64,000 nucleotides of DNA. It comes from Dicaeum eximium (taxonomy: Eukaryota; Chordata; Aves; Passeriformes; Dicaeidae). The position numbers and the translations under genes are program-made. The DNA lies in the NCBI GenBank assembly GCA_013396995.1, contig VWZP01007937.1, positions 620,001-684,000 of the forward strand, read 5' to 3'. This document shows, piece after piece, positions 42,971-55,940 of this stretch; the stretch's first letter is position 1; every line of letters starts with the position of its first letter. Below the pieces are notes generated by a model that was given only the letters and a program-made list of their open reading frames with translations, made no database searches and had not been told where the DNA came from.

Positions 42971-45900
42971 AACATCATATTTAAAGAAAAATGAGGATGA
43001 AAATTATCCGTGGTAGTGGTCATCCAACCTTGAAACTTCATATGAAACGAAAAACATGGACCTCATTTACTAAACAAGTTACCAGAAGTTTTAGTTAGAA
43101 ATATTTAATTCTTTCTGTAATTCATTATTAAATGTTGCCTGACTAAAACTCACATAATATAGTCACTAATGTGCTATTCTCTGATCTTCTCATGCATGTT
43201 TGATGCAGCAAGACATAACTCGATAGAGGAGTCATGGGAGCAGAGGAGTATATAGTCTTTGTATTCACCTTCTTTTCACCTGTTTCCAGAATAACCCAGC
43301 CTGGAGGATTTGCTGAATCTTCTGTTTTCTGAAATGCTATTTCTTGTCCTGAGGTTCTTAGAGAAGATCATAAAATTTTAAAAGTGCATGCAGTATTAAA
43401 GATGTCAGAAATTAGCAATATTATTTTATTTAAATTGGATTAGAAGTGGTGAGAAATCCAACCAATTGACCATCCCAAGCCCTCCAAAACCAAACTGAAA
43501 AAATCCCAACCTGCTTTCAAGGCCATGGAAGAAGTGTAAATGCCCCTAGGTCTAGGTTATGTAGGCCTCCATTTGGTTGTGGTATATTGAAGGTGGGAAG
43601 ATAGAGAAGGGAATTGGACTTCATATGTACCTTCAGTCTCTAAACATTTCCCAAATCCTGGGTCTAAGTCCATATTGAGCTAGCAGTTATTCAAATCTCT
43701 GAGTTGATGTCTGGTGGCCTCATCACATTGGAAGAATTACTGTAGTGGGAAGATCTTCTCATGGAGTCATCTGAGTGTTTGCTCTGAGACACTGCCCAAG
43801 AACTTTCACATGCAAACCTAACAGGTTTCCTAGGGGTGATCACTAAACAGAGGGGATGTGTAATGTACAAAATAATATGGTAATGCATAATATAAGAATG
43901 GATTAAGTAACCAATACATTCACTTTGTGTGAAGGACCATACTAAAACTGACAAAAGGTTCTGAGGAGTTTTAGATTCCTATCACGAGCATCTACATTGT
44001 TCTGTGCATTCATAGTTTAAATTCTGACTTCCAGTAAGACCATAACAAAAAAGAAGAAAGAAAGGTATTATAAATCCCTTACAGATTTTATACATCCCTT
44101 GAAAAGTGTTCAGAAATATGGATTAAGCTGAACTATTCAATTAAAAGATCCAAATAAATTGCTGGAGAGTAATTTGTCTTCATGTTAACAAATCTATATC
44201 AGAAAAGTAATTTAAAAGGCACTGCTGTTATTAGCAATAGTTCTTCAGAATGTCTTGGAAAAAAAAAATTTGCACAGAAAGCAAAACTGGAATATATCAC
44301 CTTTCCCTCAATTTGGAGGAAGGTCTTTTTAAAGCAAAAAAACCTCTCATTTTTTAAGCACATCCAGGAAGATCTCAGAGGACAACACTGAGGGTCTTTT
44401 CTGGGTCAGTCCATATCTTGTCTGACTGGTTAGCTGCAGCTAAACTTACACTTCCTTTTCCCAGCAGTTTCCAACACAGCATTAAAGAATCTTAAGTCAG
44501 ACTCAGAGAAACGTATTTCTGAATAGATTTTAATAAAAAGTGGGGCTAATTATAAGTATCCAGAAAGAAAATCTGTGATGAATCCAGTTGACTTCAGCAG
44601 AAGTGATCATATCAACAGGTGCTGAGAATAAAGTAAGATTTTCACCTAACTTTAGAGACCCAATGGCATGGGTAAGAATTAGCTTCTGGAGGCAATCAAA
44701 TCCTTCCACACAGACTAAATAAATAAATATTTTATCATAAATGCCTAATTTTTAGTAAATTAAAATTAGATAAAATGAGAATAACATTCAAATCAAAAAA
44801 TAATTCCATTCAAAAAATAATAACAGAGATCACATTGAATTAATTAGCTGAGTTTACACCACTACATGCACATACTTCCTTATATTCCCCCTTATTATTA
44901 AGGGAAAAAAGGTGTGGCTCATGGGAACAAAGTGAAGACAGTAGCAACCAAAAAGAAAACAGAAAATAGCATGAACCATCTGAGCAATTGAAAGAGCAGG
45001 TCAATGCAAAGTTCTCTGTGACAAGTAAATGAGATGAGTCAGGAACAGGTATGGCACACAAGGGAAAGAATCAGATAATTCAGCTGATAACACTGCATGG
45101 CAAAATAGGCAGGTAAAAGACAAAGGTCAAGAGGAAGTAGCAACATTATTGCTTCTCTGAATTCTCTGATTAATTGATGTAAATTGATGCCAGTGTGGAG
45201 CAGTCCCCGAAAACAGCAGTAAATTTGCCACAACGTAATAGTTTCTATGAGTAAAACAAATCACAAGAACGCTGCTGTGTATAAAGATTTGTGCCTTGTA
45301 GGCTAATATGGGAGCATAGGAAGGAAAATTCATGTGGCAGAGGGATGGTTCTCCTCTTTCATCCTTACAATTTGTTCAGAATGATAGAATAAATGCAAAC
45401 TAAGTTTTCTACACTATACATCACAGGGTTTTGTCAGTATATATTTGGTTCCAAATAAGTTTGAAAGAAAATCTTCATATCTGTTTGCAGGTTAAAGGGC
45501 CACAAAACACAGAAGAGGGAAAGGTCTGAAACAAGGACCTAGATATGGGGTAGTTTAACCTCTTTCTGTCCTTTGTAAACCACTTCAGGATGTCTCTAAA
45601 CTCTGGAAAATATGGGGCAAAACCTGGGGAAAACTTTGCTGTCATCAAAATTCATCATCTTTTGTGTAGTTTCCAGCAGTCTTTTCCAAGTTTGTCCATG
45701 ATACTTAGAAAACTGTTATTCGTGATGAATATTTAGAGATTTTTGTTTCAAAAATATGAAAATTCATATTAAATTAATAATTAAAGCATTAAGATCTGTG
45801 TTTTATTAGTGTTATTTCAATTGTTCAATGAACACTCTTGACTGCAGATCTTGATAAGCATTGCTATGCCCTGTTCTACAGATCAGCTTGCTGCAGGTAC

Positions 45901-47426
45901 TTAAAAGGTCGTTAAATTTTAGCTATTAAAAATGTGAATAGCATATGTTTCTCTGAAATTTAAGGACTTTAAAATTCCCAGGTCCTCTAGCTAAATATCC
46001 ATCTCTTTTAGGCCAAGTGATTTTTAAACTGGTCTCTCTTCTTATGACCCTGAAAAACCCTAACCATAGATACCTTCATAACAGGAAAAGTAAGAAATGC
46101 TTAAGGAGAAATAATTATCTCTATTGCTAATTTATACAATCAATAACACAAAGATACCTTGTCCATAACCCTTTGGGATGATTTTGGAAATCTGTATGTG
46201 AAATGCCATCTGGTTTTATGAAACATTTGTTCCTGTGTATCTGTGTTATGGATGTAGCATTCTTAACTATCTGAGATTCTGAAGGGCACACCATAAGAAG
46301 CAGACCCTCAAATTTCTCCATTATTATACCTTTTGTTGCCACCTCATGTGGTTACTTTTTTGTTGTCCATGTCAGGCAGAGCAAAGGAAAATCAGATACG
46401 TGGGTCAGAAACAGATTACTCAAATAAAGGGAGAAGATAGGAAGAAGTAAATCTGAAATCCTTGCAGTTCGCTCCCAAATAGCACACAAAATGAGGTGAA
46501 AGCTGAGGCCAGAGAAGCTGTAAAAGGGAACTGATAAGCATTTACCTAGTGTTCAGTGTGTCAAGTGTAAGAATAAGCTTACTCTCTAAATACACATATT
46601 CCAAAACATATTGGCAGCATGACATTTTTTTGATGTTAAAAATTGTCTACACATCCTTCCAAAAATATTTGGCCTCAGCCTTGCTCCTTTCCATTTGAAA
46701 TTTGTAGTGCAGCTTTCAGTAGAAGCTGAGCCTGACTTGAACAAGATTTATATCAGTGCAGAATTCTTTGAAAAATCACACTTTATACCAAACATAACAG
46801 CAAGACAACAATTATGTGTGAGTTTTGGAGGAAAGGTATGACAAAGAAACTACTGTACTTCGTCTTAAAAGATTCCCCAATCCAGGTAACACAGACCTCA
46901 AGTTAAAGCACTAAATGATTTGGTCATTCTTATTTTCTTGTCCTCTGTACATGACCCTCTAATTAAGTACTAAACTGCAGGTAAATTATATTCTTAGTCT
47001 TATTCTATAGTCTTATTCTAAGACATGTGGAGAGATATTCAGGTCAGACCCCTATGATAATCCATTTATCTTCTTGCTCCAAATTAACTTTTCACATGGG
47101 ACGTTTGACAAGATGATAAATAAGCAAAATGATGTACAATTGTTTTCTTATTTTTATTTTTAACAAAATTATTTTAGCAGTAGCTGACAGGTAACAGATG
47201 AGGAAAATGCTGTTGGATTTTGAAAGCAACGAAGCATGTAATTACTTTCTTAAAGACTCAAATAACTGGGCTCATCTATTTGAACAGGAAGGAGTTCAAA
47301 TTTTGGTCATTGTGTTCAAATTGTTCCTCATTACCCATTGTAGGTACTACAAAGAGAACACTTTTTATTTCAAAACTCTTTAAATGATCCCAAGATACTG
47401 AATGGAAAAATATTTTATAACTCTCT

Positions 47427-47447
47427 GTTGTTGAATCTATCAACAAC
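47427..47447. repeat. Short inverted repeat
   Basis: GTTGTTGA and TCAACAAC flank five bases. It could form a small hairpin; no poly-T or gene follows it. Confidence 0.7.
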
Positions 47448-50054
47448 TTCTTTTTTTTAATGCCTATCTAAGTTGGGAAAAAAATACCTGGCATCAGACA
47501 CAGCAGCATACAGGAAATACTAACAATGATATTTAAAATTTTATAGCTTTTTTCTATTACAAGCCTTTAGCCTCAATTTGGCTTCATTTAAAAATTGGAA
47601 TTGCCACTGAAAAAACTATGAGAACTGTATAACTGAGACTCATGGCTAGTCAGTGTGGAAGGATTTACATCCCAACATAAATCAACTCTGACAGATTTCA
47701 TATGCTTTGGAGGAAGAGAAACAATCAAATGAAGACAAAAAGAGAAAAAAACTTGCTCTTTTAAGTCAGTCTGAAACATGGGAAAAGCATAAAAATTATT
47801 AGAAACAGATCAAATGCAATGATGCCAAAAAATCAGGCCTTACAAAGCCCTTATAGAAGTGACCAATATTTCAGATCAAATAATTTTTTCCCCTTCTAGG
47901 AAGGATGGGACAGGCAATGGGAACTGGATGATTCAGTGCAATTCTACAAAAGGTATTTTAAAGCTTGAAAATATATCTGCATTTTAGCTTGTATTCATCT
48001 ATCACTATACAATTACACCAGAGTTTCAGCATTTCCAGCTAACACATATATCAATTATTTCAACAGAAAAGTCAAAACCCTGCAAACATTATATTGCCCA
48101 TAAACCCCCTTATTTTCTCCCAGCTTTGCAGAAACAACACATTTCGAATTAATTTACCTTTAAAAATATGTCTTGTTAAGTACAAGCCCAGCAGATGGAT
48201 TTGAGATCTCTGGGTTTTTTTCATTTACATATAGAATTGATGATTAAAGATTACAGAAGTGAAACAGAGTTGGAAATTCTATTGCTAAAAAAGGCTGCAG
48301 TTCCCTCTCTCATACCTCTCTCAATTCTTCAGATTATAAATGGAAAATTAAACTGTTTCAGTCACAAAAGACTAAACTTTAAAATCTAAAATTAAATTGT
48401 AAAATTTAAAATTGTACGATTATACTGAGTTGAAAATATAATTTTAGGAATCATTGCTGGTGTACAACTGTATTGCAAGATTTTCCTGTTACTACCAACT
48501 GAAAAAAATCCATATATATTTAGAGTAATTAGACTTATTGTTTTGAGGACAAAAACTTTTAGCACAGTCTGCTATAAAATGGCCTGAAAGTCTCTGCTCT
48601 GGAAGAATAAGTATCCTTAAATCTAACAAGTTTTTAGAGATTTACATTGACAGAACAACACAGATGTAACATTCAGAATCTGTAAATGCTGAATGAGTCA
48701 CACAAATTTATAACAAATATTAAGCTTCTATTTCTTTTCCAGAAGCAAGAAAGAATAATCATGATAGATGACTGCTTCTAAAAAAACAGACATGACAATT
48801 TAATCTGGCTTATTTTAATTTGTTTTTATTTTTTCTTATTTCTTAAGTAAAATCTTTTCCTACACTGTAGCATATCTGACTTTCTTCCATGAGCTTAGAA
48901 TTTCATTTGGGGACACTAATATCCTGCATTTTCCTTCTTTCCCCCAGTAATACTTGTTCTTGCTGGTTATCTTTGAGATTTTATCTTTGGGATCAAGTTT
49001 ATCCTCCTTTTTCCAAAGGGGGTCATAAATAATAAAGTCAAATTGTGTCACCACACATATTTTTGCAGCATTTTCAAAAAAAAAAGAGTATGTGGAGGCT
49101 GAAAACAGCATAATCTCCCACAAAAAGTTATTTTCACTGCAGTCACACGTGAACACATGAATAGTCAAATACAAGGAAAAAGGGTAACTTTCCAGGGGGA
49201 AGCATGCTAGTAAAATGCCTATTAAATAGTGTAATAGTACAACTGTACAAATGACAATATTTATACAAATTCTAAACACTTGAGAAGTAAAAAGATAATG
49301 GAATTATAAATATAATTTCTTCCTGGTGTATAATTTCATATGTTCTCTATTGGCTAGGAATTATGTGAAATTAAAATTTTTAGAGATGTTTTTGTTTAAA
49401 AATATTTTAAAACCATCTCCTATAAATATGTGAAAAACATGACACTCTTGAAACAGATAAGATTGTTAATAGCATTTACACCACCCTTAGGAAAGTCAGC
49501 AAAATACACTTGGTCATTCAGAAATCATGGAAATGGAGTCAAGCCATTTGTTAAATAAAGGACAAAAGCTGAATTTTTACCTAATTTCTAATAACTAAAA
49601 TCCTCAATCATCAGAGAAAAAATAAAATACAGAGAATTAGGAGACATTCTGTCCAAAGTGAGGTTTAGATTTGGTAAAATGAAAGTTAAAGAGAGAACAT
49701 GTTGGAAGGCTATGCCAGAAAACTAGAAAAACTAGAAACAAATACAATCCAGGTAAACAAACACCAGAAATATCAGAAAAGGTAAAATTAAAAAAAAAAA
49801 ACAAACAAAAAGAAGGTAATGAATTTTGAAAACACCACAATGTATAGACTAAACTATGACATAATGTGGGAAAAAAAATTCTGTCAACAATGAGTAATTC
49901 AGGTATTAATTATTAAAATTTTTATTTCTTAAAGAAACTCAGTGTTTACTCTTCTCTCCAGTTATGTGAAATTTTGCATGTTACAGTGGAGAAAGTACCT
50001 GTTAAACACATTTAAGCTGTTGAAAGAAACTGTGAGTATATACTGGGAAGCCGA

Positions 50055-50342
50055 GGAGAGACATTTCATCAGGACCTGTAGTGATAGGATAAAAGGTACA
50101 AATTAAAGGAGGGGAAATTTAAATTAGATATGAAGAAGAAATTCTCCCCTGTGAGGATGATGAGGCCCTGGCAGAGGTTGCCCAGAGAAGCTGTGGATGC
50201 TCCATCCTTAGAAATGTTCAAGGCCAGGTTGGATGGGGCTTGGAGCAACCTGGTCTAATGGAAGGTGTCCCCATCCATGGCAGGGGTTTGGAACAAGGTG
50301 ATCTCTAAGGTCCCTTCCAACCCTTTAACACTCTATGATTTT
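50055..50342 (+). mobile_element. CR1 LINE 3' fragment
   Basis: It holds GCCAGGTTGGATGGGGCTTG, GAGCAACCTGGTCTAATGGA and CTCTAAGGTCCCTTCCAACC, ending in ACTCTATGATTTTA. Confidence 0.95.
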
Positions 50343-51780
50343 ATTCTGACTTGCTGAAGAATGAGAAACATGTTGACCTCTAAAATTTTGTATAGAAATC
50401 TGTCTACTAAACATGTCAGAGCACTCCATTTGCCTGCAACGCTGGAGCCAGGTTACAGGGATCTGGGAAAGGGTGTTCTAAATTTCCCTTTTTGAGTGTG
50501 TCCTTGTTGACATTAAAGCTGTGTCTGCAGTATGCAGTATTAAAGCAGTATCTACAGCTGGATAGGGACAAACACACACCCAGAGACTGCTACAGAGGTG
50601 CCATCAGTCCTGTGTTGACACCGCCCCTTCCAAACCATAGCAAGGAATTCCAAAGGTTCAATGAAATATGAGCATTTTTATTGCTAAGCATGATATTTTA
50701 TGGAGGGCATGGGATATCCCTCTGATCTGACTTTGTCCCAGCCTAATATCTTGCTTAGCCCCACCCTGCTCACTGTGGGAGTCAGAATGGGAAATAGAGA
50801 AAACCTCTGCACTGCTCAGCCATAGCCAAAATGAGAGAGTTTCAGACACAATAATGAAACATGGTGTTATACAGGCTGCTATGAAGAAAATTAACTCCAC
50901 CCCAGCTGGACCCAGTACAATAGGTAAAAAGGAGATTACTTAATCTAATGATGCAATTTAGTGAGTAAATAAATATTAATTAAGTAACTATGATAACCAC
51001 TACATCTACTTCAATGATATGAAGCTTTCACATTGGTGACAGTTGGTGACACTAAATGATAATGTAAAGAAAGCAAAAAAAAATGAAAAGGTGAAGGTGA
51101 TTTTTCCAATACTTACCACTATTTAGGTAATAGGGAATTTTAACCTCCTGAGAAGGAGACTCTTAACTAACAGCTCAATTCTGAAAAGTTGCAAGAAGGT
51201 ATGAATCCCTGCACTAACAGAATTCACAGTCAGACCAATATTGTTAAAAATCACACGCCTTGCTTGATCTGCCACCCTTTTGGAAACAATATATTCACTA
51301 TCAGGAGGCAGCCACTGTGTTTACTGTTGAATCTTATTCTCTGCACAGTATTCTTATTTTAACTCAGACAAATAAAACATAGTTTTCTTTTCCCATGTTA
51401 GAAAACAAGTTTTTTCATTCTCATTGATCAGGTTTTATACTACTGTATGAACTGCTGGGATTTCTGCTTTGTGCTACAGGATTTACACTGGCCATCCCTT
51501 CTTTCTTTTACAGTCTGTTTAACTTTCACAGTCATGTTCCACTGTGCATTGAAGTCAACATTACAAATTTGAAAAAGACATTTGACTGTAGCATGTCCAC
51601 TCGGCTCACTGAACAACATAGCAGTGGTGATGATTTTGGGACCTGCAGTCTATTTTCAGACAGCTTAAGATATATCTTTCTAAAAGTCCTCCTTCATTAG
51701 GAGTGGTTAATGCACACAGATTTTAGACTCCTGGTGCATCAAAGGAACTTTTTCAAGAACTTCTGAAAGTTTCTGAATTA

Positions 51781-51866
51781 GTGGGAGGTGTCTGTCCACT
51801 GCAGGGGGTTGGAACTAGATGATCTGTAAGGGCCCTTCCAACCCAGGCCATTCTGGTTCTACGATA
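51781..51866 (+). mobile_element. Short CR1 3' end
   Basis: GGGGGTTGGAACTAGATGAT followed by CTTCCAACCCAGGCCATTCT and a TTCTACGAT end. Only the last 85 bases are present, as expected from 5' truncation. Confidence 0.9.
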
Positions 51867-52474
51867 ATGTGTATTAGAACATTAGACTACATCAGTGTGA
51901 GTGGGAAACAGCTTTTTCCCAGCTGTATGACATCCTTCTTTTGGCTAAGTGCACACTTAGGCAAAGCTCATATGATCTGTACCCCTGACAGATTTCTCAG
52001 AGTCACACAACCTTTTATGCTTTCTAAGCACGTTTGGGGTTCTCTAAAGGAGAGGGGTTTTTTTTGCCACTGGGCTATATCAGATTAAAATTGTTCTCCT
52101 TAAGCTGGCTCAGCTAAGCCAGACATGACTGAAGAGGGGTCAGGGAGAATTAACCCTTCACTCCACACCACTGAACTGCTCACAGAAAGCCGCATGTGGT
52201 CTCCTCATGCTGCCTAACAACATCAAAGCAAATCCAGAGAGGTGATCCTGGGGATTGTGGTGCCAATGAAGAGATACACAGGTTATGTAGCATGGATAAG
52301 GGAGACAAATTCAGGACCTATATTCAGGCTCAATTCAGTGGGCTACATATAGAATCAGAATCTGGCAGTCCTGCAAACACTCTGAGCCATTTGCTGATTT
52401 CTTGACCTTAGACGTCATGGAAGGCAAAGTGACAAAACTTATTATAGATTTTTTTTTCTATAATTTTAAAGAGG

Positions 52475-52514
52475 GCTTTTAAGCTAAGAACTGAAGCTTT
52501 CAGTTCTTAAAAGC
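52475..52514. repeat. Inverted repeat, hairpin-forming
   Basis: A 10-bp perfect stem AAGAACTGAA / TTCAGTTCTT surrounds a 3-base loop. A second 6-bp stem GCTTTT / AAAAGC lies outside it with a small one-sided bulge. No gene is near. Confidence 0.8.
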
Positions 52515-54516
52515 TTTAAATTCTTAAAAAAAGGGAGGTTTGGAAAAAGTCAGTCATTCCTGTTTTGGAGTCAATACAAAATTCTAGCTAAATGAAAAGT
52601 TGAGGAAAAAAGACCTCTTGCTTTTGGGGTTGGCTTTTTGTTTTTTGTTTTTTATTATCTCTCTGTTGATCTCATACAGACTTGGCTTTTTGCCTGGCCA
52701 TTTCCTAGTGCCCAATGGGAAACATCAAGGAGGCTGATGCATCAACTTTCACTATCTGCAAACTAAGAAAGAGGAAAAAGAAAAAAGGACCAATTTCATG
52801 GCACAAAGAGTCTAAAGTGATAGTGTAGGGAAAAGGTTTCAAATGCCATTACCTGCTGTCAGAAATGGATCTTTAATGGCAGATAAAAGCTGACCATGTC
52901 CCTAAAGTAAAATAAACCAAAGAATGACAGCAAAAGATATTCATAGGGAGTGAAAGGAAAGTGCTTTGCTTTGGAATCAGGCCATAAGGAAAACTGCAGC
53001 TAAAGATAATTCATTTTACAGTCCTCCCCAGGCTGTATTAGTCCTCTTGCAATTTTGGAGAATAATAGAACTCAAATGTTCTTTCCTGAAGCTGTGAGTT
53101 CAGCTTCATTAGGTCTTTTTTCCGTATATTGGAATTTAGATAGGAGGGAGATATGTCCTTTTCATCACCTAAAATGTACAGATACAGATCATTAAATTGC
53201 CTCTTGTAATATCTGGAAGTATCAGTTAAGCTTAGGGATGTAGTGCATGTTTTTCCAGAAACAGCCCACCATTTTTCTAGGAATTATGTCAACTAACTCT
53301 TAGAAATCCAGCTGGTCATAGTTGGAAGTTGATGTTAACAGGCCTGATCCAAAGCCCACTCAAACTGGGAGACTCTCACTGACATTGCAGCCATCACCGG
53401 TTGTAGAGGAAGCCCCAGGACATCACAGAATAATGATTATATTTATAAAAAAATATTAAAAAATCGTACCTCCATTTTAATCTTACTGCACTACATATTT
53501 ATAGTGGTTAAATAATACTGAAATGCAATGTAAATATCTCAGATTTCAGTAGTATTTTAAATCTATATTCGAATACAGCTTTTAAAACATATATTTAATT
53601 AAGAAACTATGTTTAAAAGTAATTTTCTAACAAACTGTAATGTGTCTCTCATTGAGTTATTGCATTTACAAAAGAGTCAGCTTAGTTTTAAACTCTTCTC
53701 AGCATAATAAAAGAAGCTAAACCACATTAAAAGTCCCTGCAATATTGCAACTAAAACCAGTGAAGTTTAGTCCCACATTTAACAAGTATTTAGGTGAGAT
53801 GGTGATGATTTTGAGAATGGTTTTAAAATAACTTGCAGGTTCATGAATACTAAACAAATTTATTGTTGAGGGAAACATATTGCTGCAGCAGTTGGAAAAT
53901 CAACAAGAGAAAATTAAACCTGATTCATAATATTAACACTGATTCAGTACAGTATGAAAACATAAAGCTAACACAGAGCTGGTAAGTCAAGTCAGCCTCA
54001 AAGTGAAATAAAAATTCCTCTCTCTGAAGAATGTCTGTTGAGCCAGAGAGATTATCCAAGGGTAGAAAATTAGTTGAATCATGAAAAATATTTTTTTAAG
54101 GGAAGATGTGCCAATGAAACCAGGAAAGGAGCAAATGTTGCTTCTTTATTAGAAATTTCAGCCAGGTTCATATGGCTAGAGAAGTGAATATTTTAAGAGT
54201 GGGTCAAGGCCTTAGCTCGAAGTATAGGTGAAAAAGTCCTGGTTAGAGAGTACTTAGTATTAAATATGTGCTTTCAGCTAACTGGGTCTGAGGAAATTTT
54301 TCTTAAGGTACTTAAAAGCCCCCAAACATCTCTCTAAATTAATCATAAAATACTAGTATTAAATTAATTTAGAAGGACTTTCACCATGTAATATATTTAG
54401 GAAAAAAAGGAAAAAAGATCTGGCCAAAACCCCCAAATCTACCAGTGTAGGTTGAATTCCCCGGCCAAATGTCTGGAAAAGAATGGAAAAAAATACTCTA
54501 ATTCATTTTAAGCATC

Positions 54517-55161
54517 TGTCCTGGGGTAACTTTATGATGCTTGTCTCTCCATTCATTTGTTTAGCTTAGAAATAAATTTTGCACTTTTAAGACTGGTTCT
54601 GAGAGTGAAGAGGGGGAGAGAAGAAGCGCAGAGTTTGTTATCAGAAACTGCACTCACTTCTCCACATTCTGCTCCTGGACAGTGTTTGCAGCACAGACAG
54701 ACAGCGAGACAGAGCTCTCCTTTGCTTTTAGTTAGTTTTTAGCTAGCTGAGGCAGAGAAGTTCCCTGGAATGTGTTTTTTCTTTTTCTTGGACCTGTTTA
54801 AACCTGCTCTGGACTGAAAACCCAGAAGGCACCGGCAGCTCACACCTGTGGCACACCAGGCCGGGCCTGGGCTGTGGCATTTCCAGCGCTGGAGGCTCTG
54901 ATAACAGACTGAGGGAGCCGAGCTACAGCCCATGAAGGGACTTTGTGAGTTTGTCATCTCTTCGGAGCTGAGAGGTTTTATTGTTTAACATTGTTCATTT
55001 TTTGTGCTAGTGATGCTTTGCCTGTTAAATAAACAGATTTTTCCACTTTTCCCCAAGGAAATCTTTTTAGTGAACCATTTGGGGGAGGGGCCGCTTGAAT
55101 TATTTGCTTTCTAGAGGAGCCCCTTTAGAGGTTTCCTCCCAAATTGGCCCAGACCAGGACA
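54517..55161 (+). mobile_element. Solo LTR of an endogenous retrovirus, 645 bp
   Basis: The element begins TGTCCTGG and ends CCAGGACA, perfect inverted ends with TG...CA. It is flanked on both sides by the 5-bp duplication GCATC (54512-54516 and 55162-55166). A polyadenylation signal AATAAA lies at 55,028-55,033, giving plus orientation. The 5-bp duplication would fit an ERVL-like element, but the class is inferred. No internal viral genes are present. Confidence 0.88.
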
Positions 55162-55261
55162 GCATCCCAAACGACACATAGATGTAAGGAAAACATAGCA
55201 ATTAGAACATGGACATTTTAAAAAGAATTCAGTCAGAGTAATCTCATTCCATTTTTTTTTT

Positions 55262-55515
55262 CCTTAGGAGAAAAAGGGAGCAGGTTTAGACTAGATACTA
55301 CCAAAAAAAAAAAAAAAAATCCCTGTGAGGGGGGTGAGACACTGGATCAAGTTCTCCAGAGAAGCTTTGGATGCCCCATCCCTGGAAGTGCTAAGGCCAG
55401 GTTGGATGGGGCTTTGAGCAACCTGGTCTAGCTGAAGGTGTCCCTGCCTGTGGCAGAGGGGTTGCAATGAGATGATCTTTAAGGTCTTTCCAACCCAAAC
55501 CATTCCAGAATTCTT
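55262..55515 (+). mobile_element. CR1 LINE 3' fragment with an internal A18 run
   Basis: GCCAGGTTGGATGGGGCTTT, GAGCAACCTGGTCTAGCTGA and AACCCAAACCATTCCAGAAT mark the CR1 3' end. A run of 18 A (about 55,302-55,319) replaces the usual GGAAGAAATTC segment. Confidence 0.92.
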
Positions 55516-55830
55516 TGGTAGTTAAGGTTTTAGATTGGCTTAGTCAGATGTTTTGACTTAAGCAGAATTCCAATTCTGTTTTATATACAAATTTATCATA
55601 ATGAAGCTTTGCAAGGTGAATGCAAAGCTTTTGAAATCCTATTCTCAGAAAGCTCCTATCAGTGGTTTGGTACCTGGAAGAAAGACTGTGAAAGGATTCC
55701 ATAAAAATTATATTTCAGCAGAAACAACTGCTTAACAACATATTTCTATGTAAACATAGTTGTATATATGCAAATTTAAAACATACACATTTTATTCCTT
55801 TGCTGTTTCTGATTAACTTCAAACAGAAAC

Positions 55831-55940
55831 CTTTTGCTATTGATTTGAGTTAGGCTTTACTGTGCTTTGTCCAATAACAAAAAGACTTTTGCTATTGATT
55901 TGAGTTAGTCTTTATTGTGCTCTGTTCAATAACTAAAAGA
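55831..55940. repeat. 55-bp tandem duplication
   Basis: Unit 1 (55,831-55,885) and unit 2 (55,886-55,940) both start CTTTTGCTATTGATTTGAGT. They match at 50 of 55 positions with no gap. Confidence 0.95.

Larger units (their letters stand above)
38911..54511. other. Upstream flank of TMPRSS15, no gene seen
   Basis: This is about 15.6 kb of AT-rich sequence with four CR1 fragments and two small inverted repeats. The longest open frame (139 codons, minus, 48,860-49,279) has no motif I recognise and no coding context. Confidence 0.7.
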
